A stretch of DNA of 64,000 nucleotides from an uncultured Lachnospiraceae bacterium (lineage in GTDB: Bacteria > Bacillota > Clostridia > Lachnospirales > Lachnospiraceae): positions 1 through 64,000 of the forward strand of contig CANREB010000003.1 in the NCBI GenBank assembly GCA_947629525.1, read 5' to 3'. The notes below the pieces were generated by a model. The model saw only the letters and a program-made list of their open reading frames with translations, made no database searches and was not told the DNA's origin. The position numbers and the translations under genes were made by a program. This document shows, piece after piece, positions 9,510 through 18,725 of this stretch (position 1 is the stretch's first letter; each line of letters starts with the position of its first letter).

Positions 9510-10835
9510 TCAGAACTTATACAGGTATGAGTCTATTTCCCAGTTCGTGACCTGCGCGTCATATTCTTCCCATGCCGCAAGTTTGGAATCATAAAACTGT
9601 TCAAAAACTTTATCGCCGAGAAGTTTTCTGAGCAGATCGTCTTTCTGCATCTCAGCGCACGCCTCCTTTAAATTCATGGGAAGCTTCTGCAGTCCGCGCA
9701 CACGCGCCTCATCATCCGACATAGCGTTTACGTTCACCCTTATCTCGGAATTTAATGGTTCTATCTTATTCTTAATGCCGTCAAGCCCTGCCATAAGGCA
9801 TGAAGCGATCACAAGATACGGATTTGCCGCGGGGTCAGGGCTTCTGAGTTCTATCCTTGTATGTTCACCCTTAAGCGCCGGGATCCTGATAAGCGTATTG
9901 ACTCCGAGAGTGCTCCATGTGATGAACACAGGCGCCTCAAATCCCGGCTTTAAACGTTTATAAGAATTGACAAGCGGATTTGTAACGGCACATATTCCCT
10001 TTATGTGTGCCATAAGCCCGCCAATAAAATAATATGCTTCCCTGCTCAATCCATCCGCTGAATTAAATATATTTTTGCCGTCCTTCTTTATTGACATATT
10101 TATATGCATACCCGAACCGCAGAACTCTTTGCGTGGTTTTGGCATAAATGTGGCATGCATGCCATGATGCTTGGCAATCGTTTTGATTGCAAGCTTAAAT
10201 GTCATGATATTATCAGCCGTCTTTAACGCCTCGTCATACTTAAAATCTATTTCATGCTGCGACGGCGCTTTTTCGTGATGCGACGCTTCAACTTCAAAAC
10301 CCATCTCCTCAAGCATAAGCACGATATCGCGTCTTGCATTCTCACCGTTGTCAAGCGGTCCCATATCAAAATATCCTGCCTGTTCGTTCGTGTTCGTCGT
10401 CGGTCTGCCGTTCTCATCCACATTAAATAAGAAAAATTCACATTCGGGTCCTACTTCAAAAGTATAGCCCATATCGCTTGCCTCTTTGACCGCCTTTTTG
10501 AGTATGTAGCGGCAGTCGCCCTCATACGGTGTGCGGTCGGCATTGTATATATCACATATAAATCTCGCGACTTTGCCCTGCTGCGGACGCCATGGGAATA
10601 TAGTGAAAGTATCGATATCAGGATACAGGAACATATCGGCATTTTTAGTCGGAAGCATCCCTTCAACCAGAGAACAGTCAAACATACAGTCATTGTTAAG
10701 CGCTTTTTCGAGCTGGCTTGCAGTGATTGCAACATTCTTAAAATTGCCTTCTATATCAGTAAACTGCATACGTATGAACTCTACGTCTTCCTCCTCGATA
10801 AGTCTGATAATGTCCTGTTTTGTATACTTAGACAT
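9510..10835 (-). CDS. glnA: glutamine synthetase, type I
   Basis: Condenses glutamate and ammonia to glutamine. The 441-residue type I-alpha length and N-terminus (MSKYTKQDIIRLIEEE) resemble the Bacillus enzyme. The beta-grasp segment FIRMQFTDIEG, the metal/glutamate motif GPECEFFLF, the ATP-site region FMPKP...GSGMHINMS and the GFEAPVFITWS block are all present. The ATG at 10835 is chosen over a TTG seven codons earlier because homologues begin at this methionine. A TTGACA promoter lies upstream, and an ANTAR regulator follows. Confidence 0.96.
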   Translation of the reverse strand: MSKYTKQDIIRLIEEEDVEFIRMQFTDIEGNFKNVAITASQLEKALNNDCMFDCSLVEGMLPTKNADMFLYPDIDTFTIFPWRPQQGKVARFICDIYNADRTPYEGDCRYILKKAVKEASDMGYTFEVGPECEFFLFNVDENGRPTTNTNEQAGYFDMGPLDNGENARRDIVLMLEEMGFEVEASHHEKAPSQHEIDFKYDEALKTADNIMTFKLAIKTIAKHHGMHATFMPKPRKEFCGSGMHINMSIKKDGKNIFNSADGLSREAYYFIGGLMAHIKGICAVTNPLVNSYKRLKPGFEAPVFITWSTLGVNTLIRIPALKGEHTRIELRSPDPAANPYLVIASCLMAGLDGIKNKIEPLNSEIRVNVNAMSDDEARVRGLQKLPMNLKEACAEMQKDDLLRKLLGDKVFEQFYDSKLAAWEEYDAQVTNWEIDSYLYKF

Positions 10836-10871
10836 ACCTGTACCATTCCTTTCCAAACAGCTTTTTATTTT

Positions 10872-10900
10872 ATTTAACTAGTTTTTTTTAATTTTGTCAA
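10872..10900 (-). promoter_or_regulatory. promoter of glnA
   Basis: Minus strand: a perfect -35 TTGACA (10895-10900), a 17-base spacer and a weak -10 TTAAAT (10872-10877), in an A/T-rich tract about 37 bases before the glnA start. The weak -10 is compatible with activator or antiterminator control. Confidence 0.5.
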
Positions 10901-10969
10901 CCGCAATCAATCATATTAGCGTCTTGTGCCTCATATCTTGATAAAAAGAAATCCAAACGGAGATATGTG

Positions 10970-11491
10970 ATGAGTGCCAATACAAAAATTGTTGTCCTTC
11001 GTTCAAAGGAATTAGTTTATTCAATCGTACTTCTCATTGTAAGTATACTTATTATTATGGTTGCGGTTTCGATATTCGTACCCGAAAGACAGGGGCAGAC
11101 AAAAACGCCGATCCCTGTCGGAACGACCGAAAGCGATGAGACGGGCAGCGCTTCTCCTACCTATGTCCCCGGCATTTACACGGGTATCCTGCAGCTTGGA
11201 AGCTCCAATGTCGAACTGCAGATGACCGTTGACAATGATCACATCAACTCAATAACATTCACAAATATCGATGATGCGGTGGCAACTATGTACCCTCTTA
11301 TGCAGCCGACTTTATCGGAACTTTCAAAAGTGATAATTTCAGACCAAAGCCTCGAAAATGTCAGCTATGCTGAGGAAAACAGATACACATCGATGCTGCT
11401 TCTGCAGACCATATCGGATCTGATAGAAAAGGCGCGTGCCTCCGAAAATGCCGATTCGCCTGCTTTGCCCGACGCATCAAATATGCAGTGA
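10970..11491 (+). CDS. membrane-anchored FMN-bind-like hypothetical protein
   Basis: A 173-residue protein with one N-terminal transmembrane helix (about residues 16-38), a short Thr/Ser/Pro linker and an extracytoplasmic domain of about 100 residues. The pattern GIYTGILQLGSS...TVDNDHINSITF is that of the FMN-bind fold. The SGAT-type threonine used for covalent flavin attachment is not seen; NRYTSMLLLQTI occupies the matching place. So it may be a non-flavin relative. The ATG at 10970 is 7 bases from GGAG. It is divergent from glnA, and its last 15 bases overlap the 3' end of nadE on the other strand. Function unknown. Confidence 0.7.
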   Translation: MSANTKIVVLRSKELVYSIVLLIVSILIIMVAVSIFVPERQGQTKTPIPVGTTESDETGSASPTYVPGIYTGILQLGSSNVELQMTVDNDHINSITFTNIDDAVATMYPLMQPTLSELSKVIISDQSLENVSYAEENRYTSMLLLQTISDLIEKARASENADSPALPDASNMQ

Positions 11492-13423
11492 TTCGATCTC
11501 ATCAAGCCAAACGCGCGCCGCTGCGTCCGACGGCATACGCAGATCGCCTCTGGGCGACAGCGCAACGCTTCCCACCTTTGGTGCGTCGGGAAGACATGAG
11601 CGTTTGAAATGCTGTGCAAAAAACCGCCTGTAAAATGTTTTCAGCCACTTCAAAATGACACCCTTGTCATAATCACCTTCAAACACCTCTGACGCAATAC
11701 GAAAGATTTTTGCAGGCGGGTAAGCGCAGCGCAGCATATAATACAGGAAAAAATCATGCAGTTCATACGGTCCGACCAAATCCTCTGTCTTTTGAGAGAT
11801 ATTTCCGTTTTCGGGCGGAAGAAGCTCCGGACTGACGGGCGTATCGAGCACATCGAGAAGAGTGGCAGAAAATGCTCCGCCGTCACAGTTATCCGGGCTG
11901 CACTGCTCTTGCCACGTATCGACACAATATTTAACAAGATGGCGTACAAGAGTCTTAGGAACGCCCGCATTTACCCCGTACATACTCATGTGATCGCCGT
12001 TATAAGTAGCCCATCCAAGCGCCAATTCCGACATATCGCCTGTTCCTATCACTATTCCACCTGTCTTATTGGCAAGATCCATAAGCACTTGGGTACGTTC
12101 CCTTGCCTGACCGTTCTCATATGTCACGTCATGATTTTCCAAATCCTGCCCTATGTCTTTGAAGTGTTGAAGTACAGACGCTTTTATATCAACTTCCATA
12201 AGTTCGGCGTGCGACGCTCTCGCAAGCCGGCACGCATTCTCATATGTCCTGTCCGTTGTGCCAAAGCATGGCATGGTCACGGCTTTTATTCCCTTTCTGT
12301 CCAATCCCAGCATATCAAATGCCCTTATCGTCACAATGAGCGCAAGCGTTGAGTCAAGACCGCCTGAAATGCCTATGACGGCGCTTTTGACACCGGTATG
12401 CTCAAGCCGCTTTTTCAAGCCGTTTGCCTGAATCGACAGTATCTGCTCACACCGTCTGTTTCTTTCTGATTCGCTGCCCGGCACGAACGGTGTGCGCGGG
12501 AAGTTCCGCGAAAGCTTTGTAATACCGCATTCATTGTATGAAAAGATGACTTTTTCATAGCCTTTTGCGTTTTCGGCAATAAATGTGTTCATACGGCGTC
12601 TTTCCATCCTGAGTTTTGCTATGTCCAGATCCGCATAAACTATACCTGTGGAAAAAAGCCTGCTCTGCGCAAGTACGGAACCGTTTTCCGCAATTATATC
12701 GTGACCTCCGAAAACTATATCCTGAGTCGATTCCCCATCACCTGCGCTCGCATATATATAACCTGATAAAAGACGAGCACTTGTAGCTTTTACAAGTTCT
12801 TCGCGGTAGGTATCTTTGCCGATAAGGTCATTGCTCGCTGAAAGATTGACGATAACATTTGCCCCCGCAAGCGCATGACGCGTTGACGGCGTATACGCGC
12901 TCCACACATCCTCGCATATCTCACAGGCTATGACCATTCCTTTTACGTTACTGCATTCAAACAATATATCAGTGCCGAACAAAACTTCGCACCCGCCTAT
13001 GCTTATGGTATCAGGCTCCGCGTTTCCCGGCGTAAAGTGCCTCGTCTCATAAAACTCGCCGTAAGACGGTATATAGCTTTTGGGAATGAAACCGAGGATC
13101 TTGCCGTTTTTTAATGCCGCCGCCGTATTGTACAGTTTTCCTCCCTTTTCCACCGGAAGTCCGACAAATACAATGGCGTCCACTTTTGCAGTCTTTTCGG
13201 CTATTGACAAAAGAGCAGCCTCCGCCTCTGTCAAAAGCTTTTCCTGCAAAAAAAGGTCATGGCATGTATATCCCGTAATGCAAAGTTCAGGCAGCACTAT
13301 TATTTTAGCTCCGCCTGCTCCCGCTTCCAAAATGATATCAGTTATCGCTCCTGCATTGTATATAGTATCCGCTGCCTTTATCTTCGGGGTTGCGGCAGCC
13401 GCTTTTACAAATCCGTCTTTCAT
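11477..13423 (-). CDS. nadE: glutamine-dependent NAD+ synthase
   Basis: Last step of NAD synthesis: amidation of deamido-NAD using glutamine. The N-terminal nitrilase-type glutaminase domain (residues 1 to about 270) carries its Glu in LPELCITGY, Lys in IPKSYIPSYGEFYE and Cys in VIACEICEDVW. The C-terminal synthetase domain has the PP-loop GISGGLDSTLALIV and the downstream GTGDMSELALGW motif. At 648 residues it is a complete two-domain enzyme. It is the last gene of the hisC-to-nadE operon, 7 bases after hslO. Confidence 0.96.
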   Translation of the reverse strand: MKDGFVKAAAATPKIKAADTIYNAGAITDIILEAGAGGAKIIVLPELCITGYTCHDLFLQEKLLTEAEAALLSIAEKTAKVDAIVFVGLPVEKGGKLYNTAAALKNGKILGFIPKSYIPSYGEFYETRHFTPGNAEPDTISIGGCEVLFGTDILFECSNVKGMVIACEICEDVWSAYTPSTRHALAGANVIVNLSASNDLIGKDTYREELVKATSARLLSGYIYASAGDGESTQDIVFGGHDIIAENGSVLAQSRLFSTGIVYADLDIAKLRMERRRMNTFIAENAKGYEKVIFSYNECGITKLSRNFPRTPFVPGSESERNRRCEQILSIQANGLKKRLEHTGVKSAVIGISGGLDSTLALIVTIRAFDMLGLDRKGIKAVTMPCFGTTDRTYENACRLARASHAELMEVDIKASVLQHFKDIGQDLENHDVTYENGQARERTQVLMDLANKTGGIVIGTGDMSELALGWATYNGDHMSMYGVNAGVPKTLVRHLVKYCVDTWQEQCSPDNCDGGAFSATLLDVLDTPVSPELLPPENGNISQKTEDLVGPYELHDFFLYYMLRCAYPPAKIFRIASEVFEGDYDKGVILKWLKTFYRRFFAQHFKRSCLPDAPKVGSVALSPRGDLRMPSDAAARVWLDEIESLHI

Positions 13424-13430
13424 CGGCAGA

Positions 13431-14303
13431 TCACCTCGTTATAAGTTCTTTTAGATCGTCTATGTCAAAATTGTATACATTATCGCAGAACTGGCATTTT
13501 ACCTCTATCGGCTTTGCATCGTCGATCATTTCCTGCAGATCCTTTTTCCCGATGCTGATAAGAGCTTTTTCCACGCGTTCCCTGCTGCAGTTGCAATAAT
13601 ACTGTGCGGGAACTGTATCAGTTATCTCAAGCCCAAGGTCGCCCAACAGTATTTCCAAAAGCTGCTCAGGTGTATTTCCCGCATCTAAAATATTGGTCAC
13701 ACTGTCTATTGCCTTGAGTTTCTCTTCAAGCCTGTTTATGACTTCATCTTCGGCGTAAGGCATAAGCTGTATTATAAACCCTCCCGCCTGCTTTACCGTA
13801 TTGTTTTTCTCCATAAGTACGCCAAGTCCTACCGCAGACGGCACCTGCTCGGAAGTTGCAAAATAGTATGTCAGATCCTCTGCTATCTCACCTGTCTGTA
13901 ACTGAGTCTGCCCTACATAAGGCTCTTTTAAACCCATATCCTTTATCACGCTTAAGACGCCGTTCCCCACAGCGCCGCCGACGTCAAGTTTGCCAAGAGC
14001 ATTCGGCGGAAGCATTACCTGCGGCTCTATCACGCTCCCTTTCACTCGCGCATGAGAGTCTGCCGTGACCGTAAGCCCTCTTACCGCCCCGTCACAGTTT
14101 ATCTGCAATGTTAAAATATCATCGTCGCCTTTAAGCATGCTTCCCATCATAGCACCCGCCGTCAAAAGGCGTCCGAGTCCGGCTGATACCACAGGACTTG
14201 TGTTATGTATCTGCCTTGCCCTTTCCACTGTATCCTTTGTCGTTGCCGCAAAAGCCCTTATCTGAGCATCTGCCGCAGTCGCCCTGACTATATAATCAGA
14301 CAT
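13431..14303 (-). CDS. hslO: Hsp33 redox-regulated chaperone
   Basis: Cytosolic holdase activated by oxidation. The C-terminal zinc switch is intact, with YCNCSRERV followed about 30 residues later by CQFCDNVYNF, giving the CxC...CxxC pattern. The 290-residue length is normal. GGAGG precedes the ATG. It sits between a methyltransferase and nadE in a tightly spaced operon. Confidence 0.95.
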   Translation of the reverse strand: MSDYIVRATAADAQIRAFAATTKDTVERARQIHNTSPVVSAGLGRLLTAGAMMGSMLKGDDDILTLQINCDGAVRGLTVTADSHARVKGSVIEPQVMLPPNALGKLDVGGAVGNGVLSVIKDMGLKEPYVGQTQLQTGEIAEDLTYYFATSEQVPSAVGLGVLMEKNNTVKQAGGFIIQLMPYAEDEVINRLEEKLKAIDSVTNILDAGNTPEQLLEILLGDLGLEITDTVPAQYYCNCSRERVEKALISIGKKDLQEMIDDAKPIEVKCQFCDNVYNFDIDDLKELITR

Positions 14304-14320
14304 ATTGCCCCTCCTGCTGT

Positions 14321-15073
14321 TTATTTTCCCTGCTCACGCGCCACACAATATATACGCTCGCTCTTTGGCGTAACCTCCAAAAGCGTGTCAGCGTCATATG
14401 CCCTTACAAATTCAAGCCCCGAAAGCCCGATAAGGCTTTTTATCTCTTCCAAAGTATATCCGCGTTGGTAGTGAACCTCACAGTGCTTTGAAAAAAGCCC
14501 GTTTTCTTCCTTTTTGAATATGGTCAGGTCATACTCGTTTACGGCAGTTTCAGAGTCAAAATAATTCTCCCATATAAAACTGCATTCCTCTCTGTTTTCA
14601 GCAATTACGCTCTCCCCGATGACATTTTCATACTTGTAACGCGTGTTAAAATCAAAAAAGAAAATGCCGCCCCTATCAAGGTAGTTGTTTACAAGCCTGA
14701 AACATTCCGTTATGTCGTCATCCCCGAGCAGATAATTTATGCTGTCGCATATACTCACTACAGCACGCACGGTACCGTAAAGTTCAAACTCTCTCATATC
14801 CTGATTGAGATACAGAATATCAAGCCCCGATGCCTCGCGCTTCTGAACGGCGATATTGAGCATTTCTTCTGAACTGTCAACGCCTATCATATCAAAGCCG
14901 CGCCGCGCAAGAAGCTCTGTCATACTCCCCGTGCCGCACCCAAGTTCAAGCACAAGCCCGTCCTTTATATCATGCTTTGCAAGTTCACCCGTAATATTTT
15001 CAAGCCATTGTCCATACGGCACATCGTCCATCAGCTCATCATAAACCAGAGAAAAATCCGAATACGCCTCCAC
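14321..15073 (-). CDS. class I SAM-dependent methyltransferase
   Basis: About 250 residues with the Rossmann SAM-binding motif VLELGCGTGSMTELLARRG and acidic motif II (DMIGVDSSEEML), then a DSINYLL segment. The substrate is unknown. The frame opens at a GTG at 15091, but the GTG at 15073 has GGAGG at 6 bases and gives the usual N-terminus (MEAYSDFSLVYDEL), so it is chosen. Encoded between the DUF368 protein and hslO. Confidence 0.85.
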   Translation of the reverse strand: MEAYSDFSLVYDELMDDVPYGQWLENITGELAKHDIKDGLVLELGCGTGSMTELLARRGFDMIGVDSSEEMLNIAVQKREASGLDILYLNQDMREFELYGTVRAVVSICDSINYLLGDDDITECFRLVNNYLDRGGIFFFDFNTRYKYENVIGESVIAENREECSFIWENYFDSETAVNEYDLTIFKKEENGLFSKHCEVHYQRGYTLEEIKSLIGLSGLEFVRAYDADTLLEVTPKSERIYCVAREQGK

Positions 15074-15090
15074 ATCAAACCTCCGATGCA

Positions 15091-15948
15091 CTAATCACCA
15101 AGTTTCAATGATACAAAAAATCCCACAATGAGCAGAACCGCGCCTGTCAAAACCCGGATAACGCCAATAGAGCCTGCGTCCATCATTATAAGTATGGCAA
15201 ACGGCGATGCCACGATAAGACCAATGATAGCCCAGTATGCAATAAGCGTATACCTTTTCAGGATAAACTCTATCAGCTTGGCAACCGCGACTACTCCGAC
15301 GACTACTCCTATGCCAAACGGTACAAGCACGGTAAACGTCGCAAGCATAGCATCTATATCAAATGCTCTGAGTGCATCTATAAAAGCATTTATTGTATCA
15401 ATGATAGTCGCATAATAGCCTAATACCATCATTATCATTGATCCGCTGACTCCCGGGATAACCATCGTCGCCGCTGCGATCACGCCTACCGCAAATAATT
15501 TGATAACGTTCAGAACACTGAACGAAATGTCAGCACTTGCCGAACTGCCCTCACCCACGAGTGACAAACCTGTAACAAGCGCAAAGAACACAACGAAAGC
15601 TATAATATGCGGTACTTTTATCGTATTGCCTTTAACTTTCTTATAAATGGCGGGAAGACCTCCCAATATCAAGCCAATGAACAGCAGATTAGTCTGCAGG
15701 GGATATCTTGGGAAAAATATCTCCGAAAACAGCTTTGAAAAAATCGCAATGGCAAGCAGCATACCTATTCCCAAGGGGATAAGAAGCGCTATCGCCTCTT
15801 TTATGCGCCTGATAAAATGCGTAAGTACCAGTATCAGCCTGTCGTATATTCCCATCGACACCATCATTGTACCGCCGCTGACCCCGGGGATAACATTCGC
15901 AAGCCCCACTACAATACCTCTTAATACATTTACAATAAATTCCTTCAT
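15091..15948 (-). CDS. DUF368 membrane protein, putative undecaprenyl-phosphate translocase
   Basis: A 285-residue polytopic membrane protein with the DUF368 hallmark VIPGVSGGTM near the N-terminus and a second copy of the motif, MVIPGVSGSMI, near the middle, an internal duplication typical of the family. Members (PopT type) have recently been linked to flipping the C55-phosphate lipid carrier back across the membrane for wall synthesis. The role here is inferred from the family. The ATG at 15948 is 5 bases from GGAGG; the upstream ATG at 15960 overlaps that site. Confidence 0.87.
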   Translation of the reverse strand: MKEFIVNVLRGIVVGLANVIPGVSGGTMMVSMGIYDRLILVLTHFIRRIKEAIALLIPLGIGMLLAIAIFSKLFSEIFFPRYPLQTNLLFIGLILGGLPAIYKKVKGNTIKVPHIIAFVVFFALVTGLSLVGEGSSASADISFSVLNVIKLFAVGVIAAATMVIPGVSGSMIMMVLGYYATIIDTINAFIDALRAFDIDAMLATFTVLVPFGIGVVVGVVAVAKLIEFILKRYTLIAYWAIIGLIVASPFAILIMMDAGSIGVIRVLTGAVLLIVGFFVSLKLGD

Positions 15949-15962
15949 CTCTGCCTCCATTA

Positions 15963-17021
15963 CTATAAATATTTTTTCAAAAACGCTATCATCGTATCCA
16001 TTTCTTCGTCAGTCCCGACCGTGATACGCAAAAAATTGTCGATCCTTGGCTTATTCCAGTGCCTTACATATATTTTGTTTTCCTTGAGCGCTTCAAATAT
16101 CTGCCCCGCGGGGATTTTTTCATGCGAAGCAAACAAAAAGTTTGTATGTGAAACAGTTTCCTCAAAACCTAAGCTGCGAAGCTCCTGCCATACTCTCTTT
16201 CTTGTACGCCGAACCTTATTGCAGATGTCCTCAAAATAATCGTTATCCTCCACGGATGCCGCACCCGCCAGAATTGCAGGCGTACTAAGCGTATACGAGT
16301 TAAACGAAAACTTTACGTCGTTCAAATACTTTATAAGCTTTTTGCTGCCGCATGCATACCCTATCCGCATACCTGCCATCGAACGCGACTTTGAAAATGT
16401 CCTTGTCACAAGCAGGTTATCATACTTATCTATAAGCGGCAGGCAGCTGTCCTTTTTTTCATCCGCAAAATCTATATATGCCTCGTCTATTATCACAACA
16501 GAGTCGGGATTTGCCTGTATGATCTCCTCAAGATCAGACACAGGTGCAAGGATCGCTGTAGGCGCATTTGGATTAGCTATCACTATGCCGCCGTTTTCTT
16601 TAAGGTAATCTTCTTTTACTATATTAAAATTCTCATCAAGAGGCTTACATTCGTATGGAATTTTGTATAAATCCGCCCATACGTCATAAAATGAATATGT
16701 GACATCGGGAAAAAGTACAGGCTTGCCTGAATTAAAAAATGTCATAAACGCCATAGACAGTACATCATCCGAACCTATGCCGACAAAAATCTGTTCGGGC
16801 AGTATCCCATGCAGCCTTGCAAGCGCCTCTAACAGCAGCGTAATATTCATATCGGGATATTTTCTAAGATTACATATATCATAATCACGCAGCGCGTCCG
16901 CAACTTTGGGAGAGGGCGGATAAGGACATTCATTTGTGTTCAGCTTGATTACACTCGGATCCTGCGGCTGCTCGCCTGCCGTATAGGGAACTACCCTGCG
17001 CACATTATTTTCCCAGTTCAT
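15963..17021 (-). CDS. hisC: histidinol-phosphate aminotransferase
   Basis: PLP enzyme of histidine synthesis. Family marks are LNTNECPYPPSP at the N-terminus, IDEAYIDF, and the Schiff-base lysine in TRTFSKSRSMAGMRIGYA. The 352-residue length is normal. It is the first gene of the hisC/DUF368/methyltransferase/hslO/nadE operon, with its own TTGCAT/TATACT promoter. No other his gene is in the window. GTG (17024) or ATG (17021) may be used; both follow AAAGGAGG. Confidence 0.94.
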   Translation of the reverse strand: MNWENNVRRVVPYTAGEQPQDPSVIKLNTNECPYPPSPKVADALRDYDICNLRKYPDMNITLLLEALARLHGILPEQIFVGIGSDDVLSMAFMTFFNSGKPVLFPDVTYSFYDVWADLYKIPYECKPLDENFNIVKEDYLKENGGIVIANPNAPTAILAPVSDLEEIIQANPDSVVIIDEAYIDFADEKKDSCLPLIDKYDNLLVTRTFSKSRSMAGMRIGYACGSKKLIKYLNDVKFSFNSYTLSTPAILAGAASVEDNDYFEDICNKVRRTRKRVWQELRSLGFEETVSHTNFLFASHEKIPAGQIFEALKENKIYVRHWNKPRIDNFLRITVGTDEEMDTMIAFLKKYL

Positions 17022-17067
17022 CACGTATTGCCTCCTTTATCATTAAACTCTACATAAACCGAAAAAT

Positions 17068-17096
17068 AGTATAACAGAATTTCCAAATTAATGCAA
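17068..17096 (-). promoter_or_regulatory. promoter of the hisC operon
   Basis: Minus strand -35 TTGCAT (17091-17096), 17-base spacer, -10 TATACT (17068-17073), about 46 bases before hisC. Confidence 0.65.
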
Positions 17097-17102
17097 TGTT
17101 TG

Positions 17103-17131
17103 TTGACTATAGCGCAATTTCATTTTAAGAT
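17103..17131 (+). promoter_or_regulatory. promoter of the DUF6020 gene
   Basis: Plus strand -35 TTGACT (17103-17108), 17-base spacer, -10 TAAGAT (17126-17131), lying back to back with the hisC promoter. GGGAGG follows at 17162-17167. Confidence 0.5.
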
Positions 17132-17172
17132 TTATTTATAACCATTATTTTGATTTTAAAAGGGAGGTTTGT

Positions 17173-18699
17173 ATGCGCGTTTTCAAGATTTTATTAAAAA
17201 GTTTCTTATCTGTTTTCGCCATTATGCGTGTCTGCTCTGTATCAGCCGCAAGCCCCATTTCAATAATAATATTTGCGCTGCTTGTATATGCTTTTGCAAA
17301 AATTCAGGGCGAGGCGTTTCAGGGCAGAATAGAGCCGCCGGCAGATCATATACTTTCATCGGTTTTATGCCTTCTTTTTACAGGCTTTACAATTGCCGCC
17401 CTGCCAAAAGCGCTGCCCGTAAACTTCGCGGGTATACTTGCGGCTGCAGGACTGCTTATAATATACTACCACTTGGCTCTTTTAATTTTGTGCGCAGGCG
17501 AATATGTGCATATAACAGGCACGCTTTACCATAATCCATGGTTTCCGTATTTAGCAGCTTTATTGTGCCTTATATGCCACATCCCGTATTTTTTGTATGA
17601 ATATCCCGCTGTTATGACATCAGAAAGTATGAACCAATACGCGCAGATGATTGGAGAATACGCACTCAACAACAGATTTCCTGTTGTGCATACAGTACTG
17701 ACAGGATGGTTTTACGGCAGAGGGATTGCTTTTATAAACGATGCGGTTTTTGGAATTGCCGTCTGTACGATCGCCCAAATGATATTTATGGCATTTGTCG
17801 CCGGATATGTGATAAAGACATTGCAGAAAGCGGGAATCATAACGCCGATAATAGGCATTGTCATATGTTTCTATGCACTTATGCCTTATAACGGCATTTT
17901 ATCAGTCACCATGCTTTCCGATATTCCGTTCGCAGGATGTATGACGCTCTTCTGCGCCGTTCTGCTGCGTATTATGCTGCGCCCTGACTCAATATCCCCT
18001 ACAGGCAGAAAAGAAAAGATCAAAATCGGTGAATATTTTTCAATAGTTTTGCCATATGTGTTCTCGACTGTTATGATAAGCCTGCTTAAGACGAACGGCT
18101 GGTATGTTTTTCTCATCAGCATTCCCTTTATCTTATTTGTGTATAAAAGTGCGTGGAAGCTGACAGTTCCAATGACTTTAGCCGCTTTGGCAATTGTACT
18201 GTTTGTGAAATATCCATGTATGGAGATCTACGAGATCAGTCAAAATGATACATCGGGAACAGTTTCATATATGCGTCCCGGCACATTTAATGAATATATC
18301 CTTCAAACACGCGGTTTCTGGTATCCCGATGTCCAAAATACAGTAAGATTTGACGAAGGCATATGCAATAATGATCTTGGACTGGAAAGCCGTCCTTTGA
18401 TCGACAAAGATATGATCGATACCGTTAAAGATATACTATTTAATCATACTGATACTATTCCTGTTTATGGTGCATTTTGGAGTATCGGCTTTATGCTCTG
18501 GCTGCTTCTTGCCGCCGCGGCGTTATGTATCAAAATGCAGAATGCCGCAAACTTATTGATCTGTCTTCCGCTTTGCGCTCTTATGATAATGTTGTGTACA
18601 ATAGAGCCCGTCCGCGCCGAATTTAAAGCTGCCTACTCTTTAGCCTATTCGCTGCCATTATTTATGACAGTTCCGTTTATCCGGCGGGCTGCCGCTTGA
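17173..18699 (+). CDS. DUF6020-like polytopic membrane protein (GT-C-like)
   Basis: A 508-residue protein with about twelve hydrophobic segments. The extracytoplasmic stretch after the first helices (MTSESMNQYAQMIGE, then RFPVVHTVLTGWFYGRG) resembles the acidic/His loop of DUF6020 proteins, whose topology is like GT-C glycosyltransferases. A role in moving sugars from a lipid carrier to a surface polymer is possible but unproven. It is a single-gene unit between its own promoter and a terminator that overlaps its stop codon. Confidence 0.65.
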   Translation: MRVFKILLKSFLSVFAIMRVCSVSAASPISIIIFALLVYAFAKIQGEAFQGRIEPPADHILSSVLCLLFTGFTIAALPKALPVNFAGILAAAGLLIIYYHLALLILCAGEYVHITGTLYHNPWFPYLAALLCLICHIPYFLYEYPAVMTSESMNQYAQMIGEYALNNRFPVVHTVLTGWFYGRGIAFINDAVFGIAVCTIAQMIFMAFVAGYVIKTLQKAGIITPIIGIVICFYALMPYNGILSVTMLSDIPFAGCMTLFCAVLLRIMLRPDSISPTGRKEKIKIGEYFSIVLPYVFSTVMISLLKTNGWYVFLISIPFILFVYKSAWKLTVPMTLAALAIVLFVKYPCMEIYEISQNDTSGTVSYMRPGTFNEYILQTRGFWYPDVQNTVRFDEGICNNDLGLESRPLIDKDMIDTVKDILFNHTDTIPVYGAFWSIGFMLWLLLAAAALCIKMQNAANLLICLPLCALMIMLCTIEPVRAEFKAAYSLAYSLPLFMTVPFIRRAAA

Positions 18700-18720
18700 C
18701 AGCCCCGCCTTTTCTGCCTT
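18683..18720 (+). terminator. intrinsic terminator of the DUF6020 gene
   Basis: Plus-strand hairpin with arms at 18683-18691 (GGCGGGCTG) and 18700-18709 (CAGCCCCGCC, one bulged base), followed by a T-rich tract. It overlaps the end of the coding region. Confidence 0.65.
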
Positions 18721-18725
18721 TTAAT

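Noticed and set aside
11756..12352. Plus-strand open frame opposite nadE
   Set aside because: Shadow of a strongly conserved gene; composition is typical of antisense reading.
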